25,991 nt of DNA from Bacteroidales bacterium UBA3834. GTDB taxonomy: Bacteria > Bacteroidota > Bacteroidia > Bacteroidales > P3. The translations under genes and the position numbers were made by a program. How positions within the stretch are numbered: the stretch's first letter is position 1; every line of letters starts with the position of its first letter. The notes under the pieces were generated by a model. It had not been told where the DNA came from. It made no database searches and saw nothing but the letters and a program-made list of their open reading frames with translations. Of the stretch, positions 1 through 7,136 are shown piece by piece. The stretch lies in contig DGIA01000029.1 in assembly GCA_002392965.1 (NCBI GenBank), positions 1 through 25,991 of the forward strand, read 5' to 3'.

Positions 1-123
1 GTCAACTTTTTTCAGCGCAAGACACCATTCCATCCCCGACTCGCCTTCCGACACGACATAATATATCCCACCCACAACACCAACAATAATAAAACCAACT
101 AACAGCACAGAAACATCAACCAT
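1..123 (-). CDS. N-terminus of a membrane protein, cut by the window edge
   Basis: An open frame begins at an ATG on the minus strand (bases 123-121) and runs off the left edge after 41 codons. The peptide starts MVDVSVLLVGFIIVG and continues with a hydrophobic stretch to about residue 24, then a polar segment with SEGESGMEW. This looks like an N-terminal membrane helix or uncleaved signal anchor. The frame is divergent from the DUF2075 gene, and a short palindrome lies between the two. Too little is visible to assign a family. The frame is short and could be chance, but the single hydrophobic segment right after the ATG favours a real gene start. Confidence 0.35.
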   Translation of the reverse strand, partial: MVDVSVLLVGFIIVGVVGGIYYVVSEGESGMEWCLALKKVD

Positions 124-145
124 CAAATATTCACTTCCCAATTTA

Positions 146-166
146 TCGGAACTATTATTGTTCCGA
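146..166. promoter_or_regulatory. Short palindrome between divergent genes
   Basis: The arms TCGGAAC and GTTCCGA are perfect 7-base complements around a TATTATT centre. The palindrome sits between the minus-strand start at 123 and the plus-strand promoter at 204-235. It could be an operator for either gene or a small hairpin. Function is inferred from position only. Confidence 0.3.
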
Positions 167-203
167 AGTAGTACTGTCAAAAACACTTTTGCTAAGTTAT
201 TTA

Positions 204-235
204 TTTGGTACTTTGCTTTTATTTTCGTAAATTTG
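204..235 (+). promoter_or_regulatory. Bacteroidota-type promoter of the DUF2075 gene
   Basis: TTTG at 204-207 and TAAATTTG at 228-235 are separated by 20 bases, matching the Bacteroides consensus (-33 TTTG, -7 TAnnTTTG). Transcription would begin near 243, leaving a leader of about 150 bases before the ATG at 391. That leader is AT-rich and I see no clear gene in it. Confidence 0.6.
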
Positions 236-390
236 CATCATCTATCTGCAATCATTAGGTGATAGAAGAGCAAACATTAATTGATTCACAAACAGCAAAA
301 TAAAATAAATAACCGCCGAACAAAAACACATCCTGGAATTGACAGAATGGGCAAAACAAGAAGAAAGGGTGTATATATCATTATGGATTT

Positions 391-2514
391 ATGAGCAACC
401 GATGTCTATATAACGCTCCATTCCGTGAGTTCCTGAAACAGGAGTCTCTTACGGTTTTAGGAGCCCTGCACAACAATTATCACGGTGACACGCTGACAAC
501 GACCGATGAAGCGTGGATGAGTGAAATTACGTTGATGCAGAAAGTATTGAAACCATGGAAAGACGAAAAAGGGCAGATCATTTTTGAATATGACATCCCA
601 CGACTTGGGAAGCGTATCGATGTCGTACTTCTACTGCGAGGGATGATTTTCTGCCTGGAATTTAAGGTGGGCAAGAAAGAGGAGTTTCAGGCAGGCATCG
701 AACAAGTAATGGATTATGCTCTTGATCTGAAGAATTTTCACTTGTACAGTCACAATAGGAAGATTGTACCGATATTGGTTCCTACACGATATAAGGAATA
801 CACAACAAATTTCTTCCCCTCAATTTACAACGACGAAATCTACAACCCAATGATTACGGGTGAAGAGAACCTTCAAGAGCTGATCGCGAGAGTGTTGGAA
901 CATGCCGGAGCGGAGTGCAACGACGAACCGTTAGACAACTGGGTGATAAGCCCATATACTCCTACACCTACAATCATCGAGGCGGCTCGTACATTGTTCG
1001 AAAATCATTCAGTTGAGGAGATTACGCGTCACGAAGCTGATAAAGTATCAACCGACCGAACCATAAACTATATTCTCGATGTTATTCGGCAAAGCAAGGA
1101 GGAGCGAAAAAAAAGTATCTGCTTTGTGACAGGAGTCCCTGGTGCAGGGAAAACATTAGTAGGACTCAATGTGGCCATTAAGCAGACTTATAAAGATGGC
1201 GCATTGGACAAAGAGAATGGTGCTGTATATCTATCCGGAAACGGGCCTCTGGTGGCGGTGCTTACCGAAGCGTTGGCTCGCGACAACCAGAAAAAGTGTT
1301 CCGTGCAAGGAGAACGTAAAAATATGTCGGATTCCCGCCGTGAAGTGAGTGAATTTATTCAAATAATCCACCGCTATCGCGACAATATGTTAGCAAAAAT
1401 CAAGAATCCTGTAGAAAATGGAGTGGTAGAAATCGACCCAGATAAAGCGATACATCTGGAGTCAACAGGGTATGGCGAAGTGGAGCATGTGGCCATCTTC
1501 GATGAAGCCCAACGTAGTTGGACACATAAACGTATTGCAGACTATCTGAAACGAGGTGGTACATATGGCAACAAACTAAAAGTACCCAACTTTCCGATGT
1601 CGGAGGCTGAATTTCTCATATGGTCACTCGACCAGCGCGAAGATTGGGCCGTCATCATTTGTCTTGTCGGTGGTGGACAGGAGATTAACACAGGAGAGGC
1701 TGGCATAGCAGAATGGATTAATGCATTAAACAATCGTTTCCGGCATTGGAATATCTATATTTCAGACAAACTGACAGATCCTGAATATGCCGAAGGACGC
1801 GTAAACGCCCTCCTAAAGGAAAGCGATAAGGTTTGTTATTCCGACGAATTACATCTGGCTGTAAGTCTTCGTTCTTTCCGCGCCGAAACGCTGTCGGCTT
1901 TTGTTCATTCAATGCTCTCGTTTACTCCCAATGCAGCCTCGCTCTATCAGGATGTAACACAAAAGGGTTATCCCATTGTGCTGACTCGCAATATGGAACA
2001 AGCACGTGCCTGGCTGCGCAAACAGGCACGAGGCAGCCAACAAACAGGCGTACTTGTAACGAAGGTGGCAGCACGCTTCAAGCCATTGGCTGTCCATATT
2101 CTGGGGCAGGAAGACGAGAATGCTGTACATTGGTTTCTTGAGGACAAAACAGACGTTCGTTCGTCAAATTATTTGGAGGATGCCGCAACCGAAATACAAG
2201 TACAAGGGCTTGAACTTGACTATGCTTGTGTGCTTTGGGATGCCGATATGCGTTGCGAAAACGGCCACTGGGCTTACTACAAATTCAACGGAAAAAACAA
2301 ATGGAACCCCGAAAATAATGAGGAAAATCGCAAGTATATGCTCAACGCCTACCGAGTGCTGCTGACGCGCGCCCGTCAGGGTATCGTCATCTGTGTGCCG
2401 ACAGGCAATGGCAAGTTGGGCTCCGACGGCTTTCCCGAAGACCCAACACGCCTGCCAGAGTTTTACGATGGCACATACGAATATTTGAAATCTCTGGGAT
2501 TAGAAGAAATATAA
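391..2514 (+). CDS. DUF2075 DNA/RNA helicase-like ATPase with N-terminal PD-(D/E)XK domain
   Basis: This is a 707-residue protein of the DUF2075 (Schlafen group-3-like helicase) family. The N-terminal part carries a PD-(D/E)XK nuclease pattern: D77, then E90 and K92 in CLEFKVGK, with Q105 placed as in related nucleases. The ATPase part has Walker A GVPGAGKT (248-255) and Walker B IFDEAQ with D371 and E372. Near the C-terminus YRVLLTRARQGIVI resembles superfamily-1 helicase motif VI. No signal peptide or membrane helix is seen, so it should be cytoplasmic. The ATG at 391 fits the family start (a tyrosine followed by a conserved FxxFL-like segment). Proteins of this build are often found in defence or DNA-repair settings, but no partner gene is visible here. 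Its codons look more AT-rich than those of the genes from 3107 onward, so acquisition by transfer is possible. Confidence 0.85.
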   Translation: MSNRCLYNAPFREFLKQESLTVLGALHNNYHGDTLTTTDEAWMSEITLMQKVLKPWKDEKGQIIFEYDIPRLGKRIDVVLLLRGMIFCLEFKVGKKEEFQAGIEQVMDYALDLKNFHLYSHNRKIVPILVPTRYKEYTTNFFPSIYNDEIYNPMITGEENLQELIARVLEHAGAECNDEPLDNWVISPYTPTPTIIEAARTLFENHSVEEITRHEADKVSTDRTINYILDVIRQSKEERKKSICFVTGVPGAGKTLVGLNVAIKQTYKDGALDKENGAVYLSGNGPLVAVLTEALARDNQKKCSVQGERKNMSDSRREVSEFIQIIHRYRDNMLAKIKNPVENGVVEIDPDKAIHLESTGYGEVEHVAIFDEAQRSWTHKRIADYLKRGGTYGNKLKVPNFPMSEAEFLIWSLDQREDWAVIICLVGGGQEINTGEAGIAEWINALNNRFRHWNIYISDKLTDPEYAEGRVNALLKESDKVCYSDELHLAVSLRSFRAETLSAFVHSMLSFTPNAASLYQDVTQKGYPIVLTRNMEQARAWLRKQARGSQQTGVLVTKVAARFKPLAVHILGQEDENAVHWFLEDKTDVRSSNYLEDAATEIQVQGLELDYACVLWDADMRCENGHWAYYKFNGKNKWNPENNEENRKYMLNAYRVLLTRARQGIVICVPTGNGKLGSDGFPEDPTRLPEFYDGTYEYLKSLGLEEI

Positions 2515-2533
2515 GATCCCTTGATATTATCCA

Positions 2534-2857
2534 TCAGCATTCCGGATCCCACAGGTACTCTTTTAGGGGGACTTTGCCGGAGGGGGTGAGGCGGATGCCT
2601 TCGGAGGTTAGGAGGAAGGCTTGGGCGGGGTAGTGCGGGGCGAGGCGGCCGGAGGCGTTGACGACGCGGTGGCAGGGGAGGTCGGCATCGGAGGCCCCAC
2701 GCATGATGCGACCCACCAGGCGGGAATGATTGGGCAAACCACATAAGGCGGCAATACGGCCATAGGTGAGCACTCGCCCGCACGGAATCTGGCGGACGAT
2801 GTCATAGACCTCGGCACGGAGGGTGGCCTCGCTCGGTTGTGCAGCTGCATTCATCAT
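2534..2857 (-). CDS. MGMT-family methylated-DNA cysteine methyltransferase-like protein
   Basis: The protein has 107 residues from the chosen start and consists only of the C-terminal DNA-binding/active-site domain of O6-alkylguanine-DNA alkyltransferases. The motif PCHRVV (C62) holds the alkyl-acceptor cysteine, and VLTYGRIA and PNHSRLVGRIM match the recognition helix and arginine-finger regions. The acceptor cysteine is present, unlike in alkyltransferase-like (ATL) proteins where it is replaced, so direct dealkylation is possible. The N-terminal domain of Ogt/Ada-type enzymes is absent. The frame stays open to an upstream ATG at 2935, but those extra 26 residues do not look like the family; the double ATG at 2857/2854 fits better. 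It converges on the DUF2075 gene with a 19-base gap. Confidence 0.8.
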   Translation of the reverse strand: MMNAAAQPSEATLRAEVYDIVRQIPCGRVLTYGRIAALCGLPNHSRLVGRIMRGASDADLPCHRVVNASGRLAPHYPAQAFLLTSEGIRLTPSGKVPLKEYLWDPEC

Positions 2858-2995
2858 GACAGGATAACTTGTAATGCTGCAAATTATTGTCCCGCTACTC
2901 GTCGCGGCAGGGCATTCGGTGGGTGGTGTTCCCATTCAGTGGTGTGCCGTCGGCTCGGCTGATAACCAAGGCTTTCGCAATTAGGATATAAAAGA

Positions 2996-3027
2996 TTTGG
3001 CCAATCCGTCGAAAAGTGGTATTTTTG
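2996..3027 (+). promoter_or_regulatory. Bacteroidota-type promoter of the PAP2 phosphatase gene
   Basis: TTTG at 2996-2999, a 20-base spacer and TATTTTTG at 3020-3027 match the consensus exactly. The promoter lies 80 bases before the ATG at 3107. It probably drives the phosphatase and perhaps the two genes downstream, which follow after gaps of 30 and 39 bases. Confidence 0.7.
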
Positions 3028-3106
3028 CACCCTGAATAGTTGAGACAGAATGGCGAAACGCTGAGGAGACTCTGAATATAAACAATACTATCCAAACAAT
3101 AGAACA

Positions 3107-4714
3107 ATGAAGAAAACTCTAATGGCTTTTGCTGTATGCACGTTGTGCATGCACCTCACGGCCCAAGATTTGGACACCGTACCCTATTACCTTGACAACC
3201 TGATGCCCGACGCAGGCATCTACTTGCCAGCGCCGCCCGATACGAACAGTATGCTCTTTATCGACGACTTCCAACAGTGGATATGGGGGAAGTCGATGCG
3301 TGCCACGCCACGCGGCCAGCGTGCCAGCTGGGAGTCGGAATACAGCGTCAGCCGCATGTGCCAGATCTATAGCGAAGCCATGGGCTTCACCATCAGCAAG
3401 GAGGCCACACCGGCCATCTACCGGCTGGTGTCGCGCGGACAGAAGACCGCAGCACAGGCCGTCGACAGGGCCAAAGCGCGGTATATGCGTATCCGCCCGT
3501 TTGCCCGCATGAACGAGCATGTGGCCGGTGCCTTCGACGACGAGGAGCACCTGCGCGGCAACGGTTCCTATCCGTCGGGCCATACCTCGCTGGGGTGGAC
3601 CACGGCGCTGATACTGGCACAGATGGCACCCGAGCAGCAGGACACCATCCTGCGTCGCGGATGGGAATACGGCGAGAGCCGTGTCATCGTCGGTGCCCAC
3701 TGGCAGAGCGACGTCGACGCCGCCCGCCTGGCGGCCAGCAGCTGTGTGGCTCGCCTGCAGGCAAGTCCCGAATACCGCACCGACCTCGCTGCCGCACGTA
3801 CCGAATACCTGCTGTGGCACGGTGCCGCTCCTGCCAACGTGCCCTTCCCTAACAGCCAGCATATCCTGCCTCCACCCATCGACACCGCCTCCTACCGCTA
3901 CCAGGGCGACGTAGCCGCCCACTGGCTTGCCCGAAGCCTGCGCGACACTCCGCGCGGCACGCAGGCCTTGATCGACCATTCAAAACATGTGGAAGATTTC
4001 TTGAACCAGTTCTCCGACTGTCTCAACATGACGCTCGACACCACCGTGGCGCCCAACATCACGGCCTATCTGACCCATGTGTACACGACGCTGCGCACCG
4101 AGTCGCGCCGCCTGAAGAATAGCGGCTTCCGCCGCCGTCCCTACGCCCAGCTGGGCGACGGATCGATGATTCCCGAGGAGGAGGAAGAAGAGTCCACCGA
4201 CTCGTCCTACCCCTCCACCCATTCCACCCTGGGATGGGGAATGGCGCTGGCCATGGTGCAGCTGACCCCCGACAGCATGAACGCCATCCTCGAGCGCGGC
4301 TTTGAGTACGGCTACAGTCGCGTCATCGCAGGCTACCATTGGGCCTCCGACGTGCAGGCCGCACGTCTGCTGGCCTCCTACACCTTCGTCCGCATGCAGC
4401 GCGAGCCGGAATTCCAGACGCTGGCCGCCGCCGCCCGCAACGAATACGCTGCCCTGCGTGGATATACCGGCATAGCTTCCGTCGACAACACTCCCTCCGC
4501 CACCCTTACGCGCAGCGGGGACAACATTGTGCTGACCTTCGCAAATGGACAGGAGTCCGGTGTGCTCAACATCTACTCGGTCGACGGCAAGGTACTCCGC
4601 AGCATGACCGTGAACAGCAACACCTCCGCCAGCCTCGCAGGGTTGCCGCATGGCACCTATATCGCCACCTTCACCGGCCGCACCTCCTTCGTCAGCCTCA
4701 AAACCACGAAGTAA
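3107..4714 (+). CDS. Secreted double-PAP2 acid phosphatase with type IX secretion tail
   Basis: The 535-residue protein has a signal peptide (residues 1-20, ending LTAQ) and two complete PAP2/class A acid phosphatase domains. Domain 1 has KARYMRIRP (123-131), PSGH (156-159) and SRVIVGAHWQSD (191-202). Domain 2 has KNSGFRRRP (337-345), PSTH (369-372) and SRVIAGYHWASD (404-415). Both copies keep the lysine, arginines and two histidines expected at the vanadate/phosphate site. The likeness begins earlier (GKSMRATPRG against ARSLRDTPRG) and ends with ARTEY/ARNEY, so the duplicated unit is about 180 residues. An acidic run (residues 357-362) is unique to domain 2. Residues 458-535 resemble a type A type IX secretion sorting domain, so export to the surface or medium is likely. 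Expected activity is hydrolysis of phosphomonoesters; the substrate is unknown. Confidence 0.85.
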   Translation: MKKTLMAFAVCTLCMHLTAQDLDTVPYYLDNLMPDAGIYLPAPPDTNSMLFIDDFQQWIWGKSMRATPRGQRASWESEYSVSRMCQIYSEAMGFTISKEATPAIYRLVSRGQKTAAQAVDRAKARYMRIRPFARMNEHVAGAFDDEEHLRGNGSYPSGHTSLGWTTALILAQMAPEQQDTILRRGWEYGESRVIVGAHWQSDVDAARLAASSCVARLQASPEYRTDLAAARTEYLLWHGAAPANVPFPNSQHILPPPIDTASYRYQGDVAAHWLARSLRDTPRGTQALIDHSKHVEDFLNQFSDCLNMTLDTTVAPNITAYLTHVYTTLRTESRRLKNSGFRRRPYAQLGDGSMIPEEEEEESTDSSYPSTHSTLGWGMALAMVQLTPDSMNAILERGFEYGYSRVIAGYHWASDVQAARLLASYTFVRMQREPEFQTLAAAARNEYAALRGYTGIASVDNTPSATLTRSGDNIVLTFANGQESGVLNIYSVDGKVLRSMTVNSNTSASLAGLPHGTYIATFTGRTSFVSLKTTK

Positions 4715-4744
4715 TATACCTGAAAGCGAATCCCCCAAATCATC

Positions 4745-5575
4745 ATGAAACGCCATCGGATCAAAATCTGGCTGCTTATCGCCTTGCTGGCGATTGCCAG
4801 CACGACGGCGCTAGCGGCGTGCAGCGACAAGGAGGACACCCTTGCGGGGAGGCCCACCGTAGAGCGCATCGAGCAGCGGGGCACTCTGCTGGTCGGCACC
4901 ACGGGCGACTACCGTCCGCTGTCGTTCCGCGAGCCGGAGACGGGCCTCTACTGGGGCTTCGCCATCGAGCTGGCCGAGGCCATGGCCAAGCGGATGGGCG
5001 TGGCGGTGGAGTTCGTACCCACCTCGTGGCCCACGCTGACCGCCGACGTGCAGGCCGAGCCGCAGCTGTTCGACATGGCAATGGGCGGCATCACCATCAC
5101 CGAGACGCGCTGCGCCACCATGCTGATGAGCGAAGGCTACCTGGCCAACGGCAAGACCATCCTCTGCCGCACGGAGGACACCGTCCGTTTCCGCTCGCTC
5201 GAGGACATCGACCGGCCGGAGGTGCGCGTGATGGTCAACCCCGGCGGCCTTAACGAGCAGTTCGCCCGCCAGCACCTCACCCACGCCACCCTCATCGTTC
5301 ACTCCAACAACGAGGAGATACCCTCGCTCATCGCCGAGGGCGAAGCCGACGTGATGATCACCGAGATCACCGAAGCCCCCTACTATGTGCAGACCGACCC
5401 GCGCCTGGCGGCGCCGCTGCTCGACGCGCCCTTCACCCACGGCGAGATCGGTGTGCTGATGCGTCAGGGGCAGGACGACCTGCTGGCCCTCATCAACAGC
5501 CTCATCCGCCAGATGAAGTCCGACGGCACCCTCCGTCAACTAACCGAGAAGTACGGATTGGTGTACGCCTACTGA
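4745..5575 (+). CDS. PheC-like periplasmic substrate-binding lipoprotein (SBP_bac_3 fold)
   Basis: The 276-residue protein has a lipoprotein signal peptide with lipobox LAAC (C26), followed by an SBP_bac_3 fold. RGTLLVGTTGDYRPLSF (45-61), WGFAIELAEAMAKRMG (70-85), MAMGGITIT (111-119), NPGGLNEQFA (165-174) and ADVMITEITE (201-210) match the cyclohexadienyl dehydratase (PheC) branch better than typical amino-acid binding proteins. PheC enzymes convert prephenate or arogenate to phenylpyruvate or phenylalanine in the periplasm. No ABC permease or ATPase gene lies nearby, which favours an enzyme or orphan sensor over a transporter subunit. It could still be a plain binding protein. It follows the phosphatase gene by 30 bases and is probably co-transcribed with it. 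Confidence 0.7.
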   Translation: MKRHRIKIWLLIALLAIASTTALAACSDKEDTLAGRPTVERIEQRGTLLVGTTGDYRPLSFREPETGLYWGFAIELAEAMAKRMGVAVEFVPTSWPTLTADVQAEPQLFDMAMGGITITETRCATMLMSEGYLANGKTILCRTEDTVRFRSLEDIDRPEVRVMVNPGGLNEQFARQHLTHATLIVHSNNEEIPSLIAEGEADVMITEITEAPYYVQTDPRLAAPLLDAPFTHGEIGVLMRQGQDDLLALINSLIRQMKSDGTLRQLTEKYGLVYAY

Positions 5576-5614
5576 AAAACAGAAACCAAGACCCACGAAA
5601 TACCGCAACACCCT

Positions 5615-6163
5615 ATGACCGACACCATGACACCCGAGCAGCGGCACCGCTGCATGTCGCACATACGCAGCAAGGCCACGAAGCCGGAACTGCTGGTGCG
5701 GCAATGGCTGTGGGGGTACGGTTACAGGTACCGACTGAATGTGAAGAGTGTCCCCGGGAAGCCGGACATCGTGCTGCGGACCTACAGGACGGCGATATTC
5801 GTCAACGGGTGCTTCTGGCATGGGCACGGTGTGAGGCTGGAAGCCGCACAAATTGAAAATTCAAAATTGAAAATTGAGAACTCTGCGTGCTGCAAGATTC
5901 CGACAACGAACCGCGAGTTCTGGGTCGCCAAGATCAGGAGGAACCAGGAGCGCGACAGGGAGAACTACCGCGTGCTGCAGGAGAACGGCTGGCAGGTGAT
6001 TGTGGTGTGGGAATGCCAGCTGACGGCGACGAAGCTGGAGCACACCATGCGCGAGGTCGAGGTGCTGCTGGAGGAGAACCTTCTCTCTCTTTACCGGCAC
6101 AAGCCTGTGCCCTACAACACCGAGGAGGAAGAGCAACTGCCGATGGTGGCAGAGGAAAGCTGA
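5615..6163 (+). CDS. vsr: Very short patch repair endonuclease (Vsr)
   Basis: The 182-residue protein matches Vsr, which nicks 5' to T in T:G mismatches left by deamination of 5-methylcytosine. The N-terminus (TPEQRHRCMSHIRSKATKPE) and the core GKPDIVL (catalytic D51), IFVNGCFWHGH (C66, H69, H71), REFWVAKIRRNQERD and GWQVIVVWEC (C134) are all present. Between H71 and C92/C93 lies a long insert containing QIENSKLKIENS (79-90). It is encoded by a short-period AATTGAAAATT repeat, while E. coli Vsr has only a residue or two there. Since this segment carries a zinc ligand, folding may be affected, though loop inserts may be normal in this lineage. No cytosine methyltransferase gene, the usual Vsr partner, is visible in the window. 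Confidence 0.88.
   Translation: MTDTMTPEQRHRCMSHIRSKATKPELLVRQWLWGYGYRYRLNVKSVPGKPDIVLRTYRTAIFVNGCFWHGHGVRLEAAQIENSKLKIENSACCKIPTTNREFWVAKIRRNQERDRENYRVLQENGWQVIVVWECQLTATKLEHTMREVEVLLEENLLSLYRHKPVPYNTEEEEQLPMVAEES
5850..5880. repeat. AATTGAAAATT short-period repeat inside vsr
   Basis: This AT-rich stretch is built of about four copies of an 8-base unit near AAAATTGA. It stands out from the GC-rich gene around it and is in frame with vsr. The same pattern occurs at 12551-12575, over the birA start, and in reverse orientation inside birA at 12819-12845. Confidence 0.7.
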
Positions 6164-6357
6164 CCGACCTCTGTCGTAAGACCCGGAGCGTTTCGGTTGT
6201 TTCAACGGCACGACTTTTCAGGGTTCCGCCCTTGGGGGAGGGGTTGAGTGACCCAATGGCAGCAATGATGGCCTATTGTGGTGCGGTGGCTAAAGATTCC
6301 TTAAGGCATCCTTAGGACATCCTTAGGGCAACTTGAGACAAAGAGTGGGAACAGGAA

Positions 6358-6389
6358 ACGGGTCGTGCAACTGGTGTCGCACGACCCGT
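6358..6389. terminator. Hairpin between vsr and iorB, probable shared terminator
   Basis: The arms ACGGGTCGTGC (6358-6368) and GCACGACCCGT (6379-6389) are perfect 11-base complements around a 10-base loop. The hairpin lies 22 bases past the iorB stop and in the convergent gap with vsr. On the minus strand it is followed only by a modest pyrimidine run; on the plus strand a T-rich stretch begins some 20 bases later. Just left, ACATCCTTAGG is nearly duplicated in tandem (about 6305-6328). I see nothing else of note between 6164 and 6357. Confidence 0.5.
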
Positions 6390-6410
6390 AGGAATGTATA
6401 GGCCTTGTTT

Positions 6411-6974
6411 TTATTTGGCATCGCGACCGGCGCGGATGGCCTTGATGTTGGTTTCGACGACGGCGTCGCCCTTGCGGCCGAAGATGGCCTTGATGGCTTT
6501 CTCGAGTTCCTCGAAGGGGAGTTCGAGGTAGGGAGCTGCAGCGCCGAGGAGGACCATGTTGCCGCGGGCGTTGAGTTCCTTGGCGATGGCGTTGGCGTTG
6601 AAGCTGACGCATTTCTTCAGCTTGGCGAGTTCGGCATTGACCTTCTCGATATCAGGATAGTTCTTGATGTTGATGAAGGGGTCGCTGTTGGTGATGACAG
6701 CGCCGTCGGGAGCGAGGAAGGGCAGGTAGCGGAGTGCTTCCATGGGCTCGGAGCTGAGGATGATGTCGGCCTTGCCTTCGGGGATGACGTCGGCGAAGAT
6801 GGGGTCGGAGCTGATGCGGAGGTGGCTGAAGACGGAGCCGCCGCGCTGGCTCATGCCGTGGATCTCGCTCTGCTTGACGTTCATGCCCAGATTGAGGGCG
6901 GCGTCGCTGATGATTTTGGCTACGGAGACGATGCCGTCGCCGCCTACGCCGCAAAGTATGATGTCTTTTTTCAT
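6411..6974 (-). CDS. iorB: Indolepyruvate ferredoxin oxidoreductase, beta subunit
   Basis: The 187-residue protein is the POR-gamma-type small subunit of indolepyruvate:ferredoxin oxidoreductase. The start KKDIILCGVGGDGIVSVAKI, the SEIHGMSQRGGSV motif and NSDPF are typical of IorB. With IorA it decarboxylates aryl-pyruvates (from Trp, Tyr, Phe) to aryl-acetyl-CoA, passing electrons to ferredoxin in the cytoplasm. It is the second gene after iorA on the same strand, but the 162-base spacer between them is unusually long for this pair and holds repeats. The ATG at 6974 is preceded by GTTAAAGAAAT, itself a copy of the spacer repeat, so the repeat forms the leader of this gene. Confidence 0.93.
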   Translation of the reverse strand: MKKDIILCGVGGDGIVSVAKIISDAALNLGMNVKQSEIHGMSQRGGSVFSHLRISSDPIFADVIPEGKADIILSSEPMEALRYLPFLAPDGAVITNSDPFINIKNYPDIEKVNAELAKLKKCVSFNANAIAKELNARGNMVLLGAAAPYLELPFEELEKAIKAIFGRKGDAVVETNIKAIRAGRDAK

Positions 6975-6995
6975 ATTTCTTTAACTTTTTGGGGG

Positions 6996-7122
6996 AGTTA
7001 AAGAAGTTAAAAGAAGTTATCGCGCTTCGCGCTAGGAGTTAAAGGCAAATGCAAATCGCAGGGTGTGAGGCTTGCAGGTGGTGTTGTCTTTAACTTCTTT
7101 GACTTCTTTAACTTCTTTAACT
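6996..7122. repeat. GTTAAAGAA repeat arms and GC hairpin in the iorA-iorB spacer
   Basis: The right part (7091-7122), read on the minus strand, is a tandem of the 9-base unit GTTAAAGAA, with one unit reading GTCAAAGAA. The left part (6996-7019) carries the complementary pattern, so the two can pair over at least 16 bases (AGTTAAAGAAGTTAAA) with a loop of about 70 bases. At 7022-7032 is a GCGC-TTC-GCGC hairpin. The element lies between iorA and iorB within one transcript. It could stabilise or attenuate the message, or be a dispersed repeat. Confidence 0.7.
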
Positions 7123-7136
7123 ACCCATTTATCATT

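Noticed and set aside
327..414. A short frame before the DUF2075 start (HILELTEWAKQEERVYISLWI)
   Set aside because: It has no ATG start, no family likeness, and ends within the DUF2075 gene. The DUF2075 N-terminus is complete without it.
2858..2885. A -7 box for the MGMT-like gene (minus strand AATAATTTGC)
   Set aside because: The spacing inside the box is one base short of TAnnTTTG and no TTTG lies at the right distance upstream.
3119..4756. Two long minus-strand frames (3119-3979 and 3980-4756) opposite the phosphatase gene
   Set aside because: Both are shadows of the double-PAP2 gene. The glycine- and valine-rich products show no motifs.
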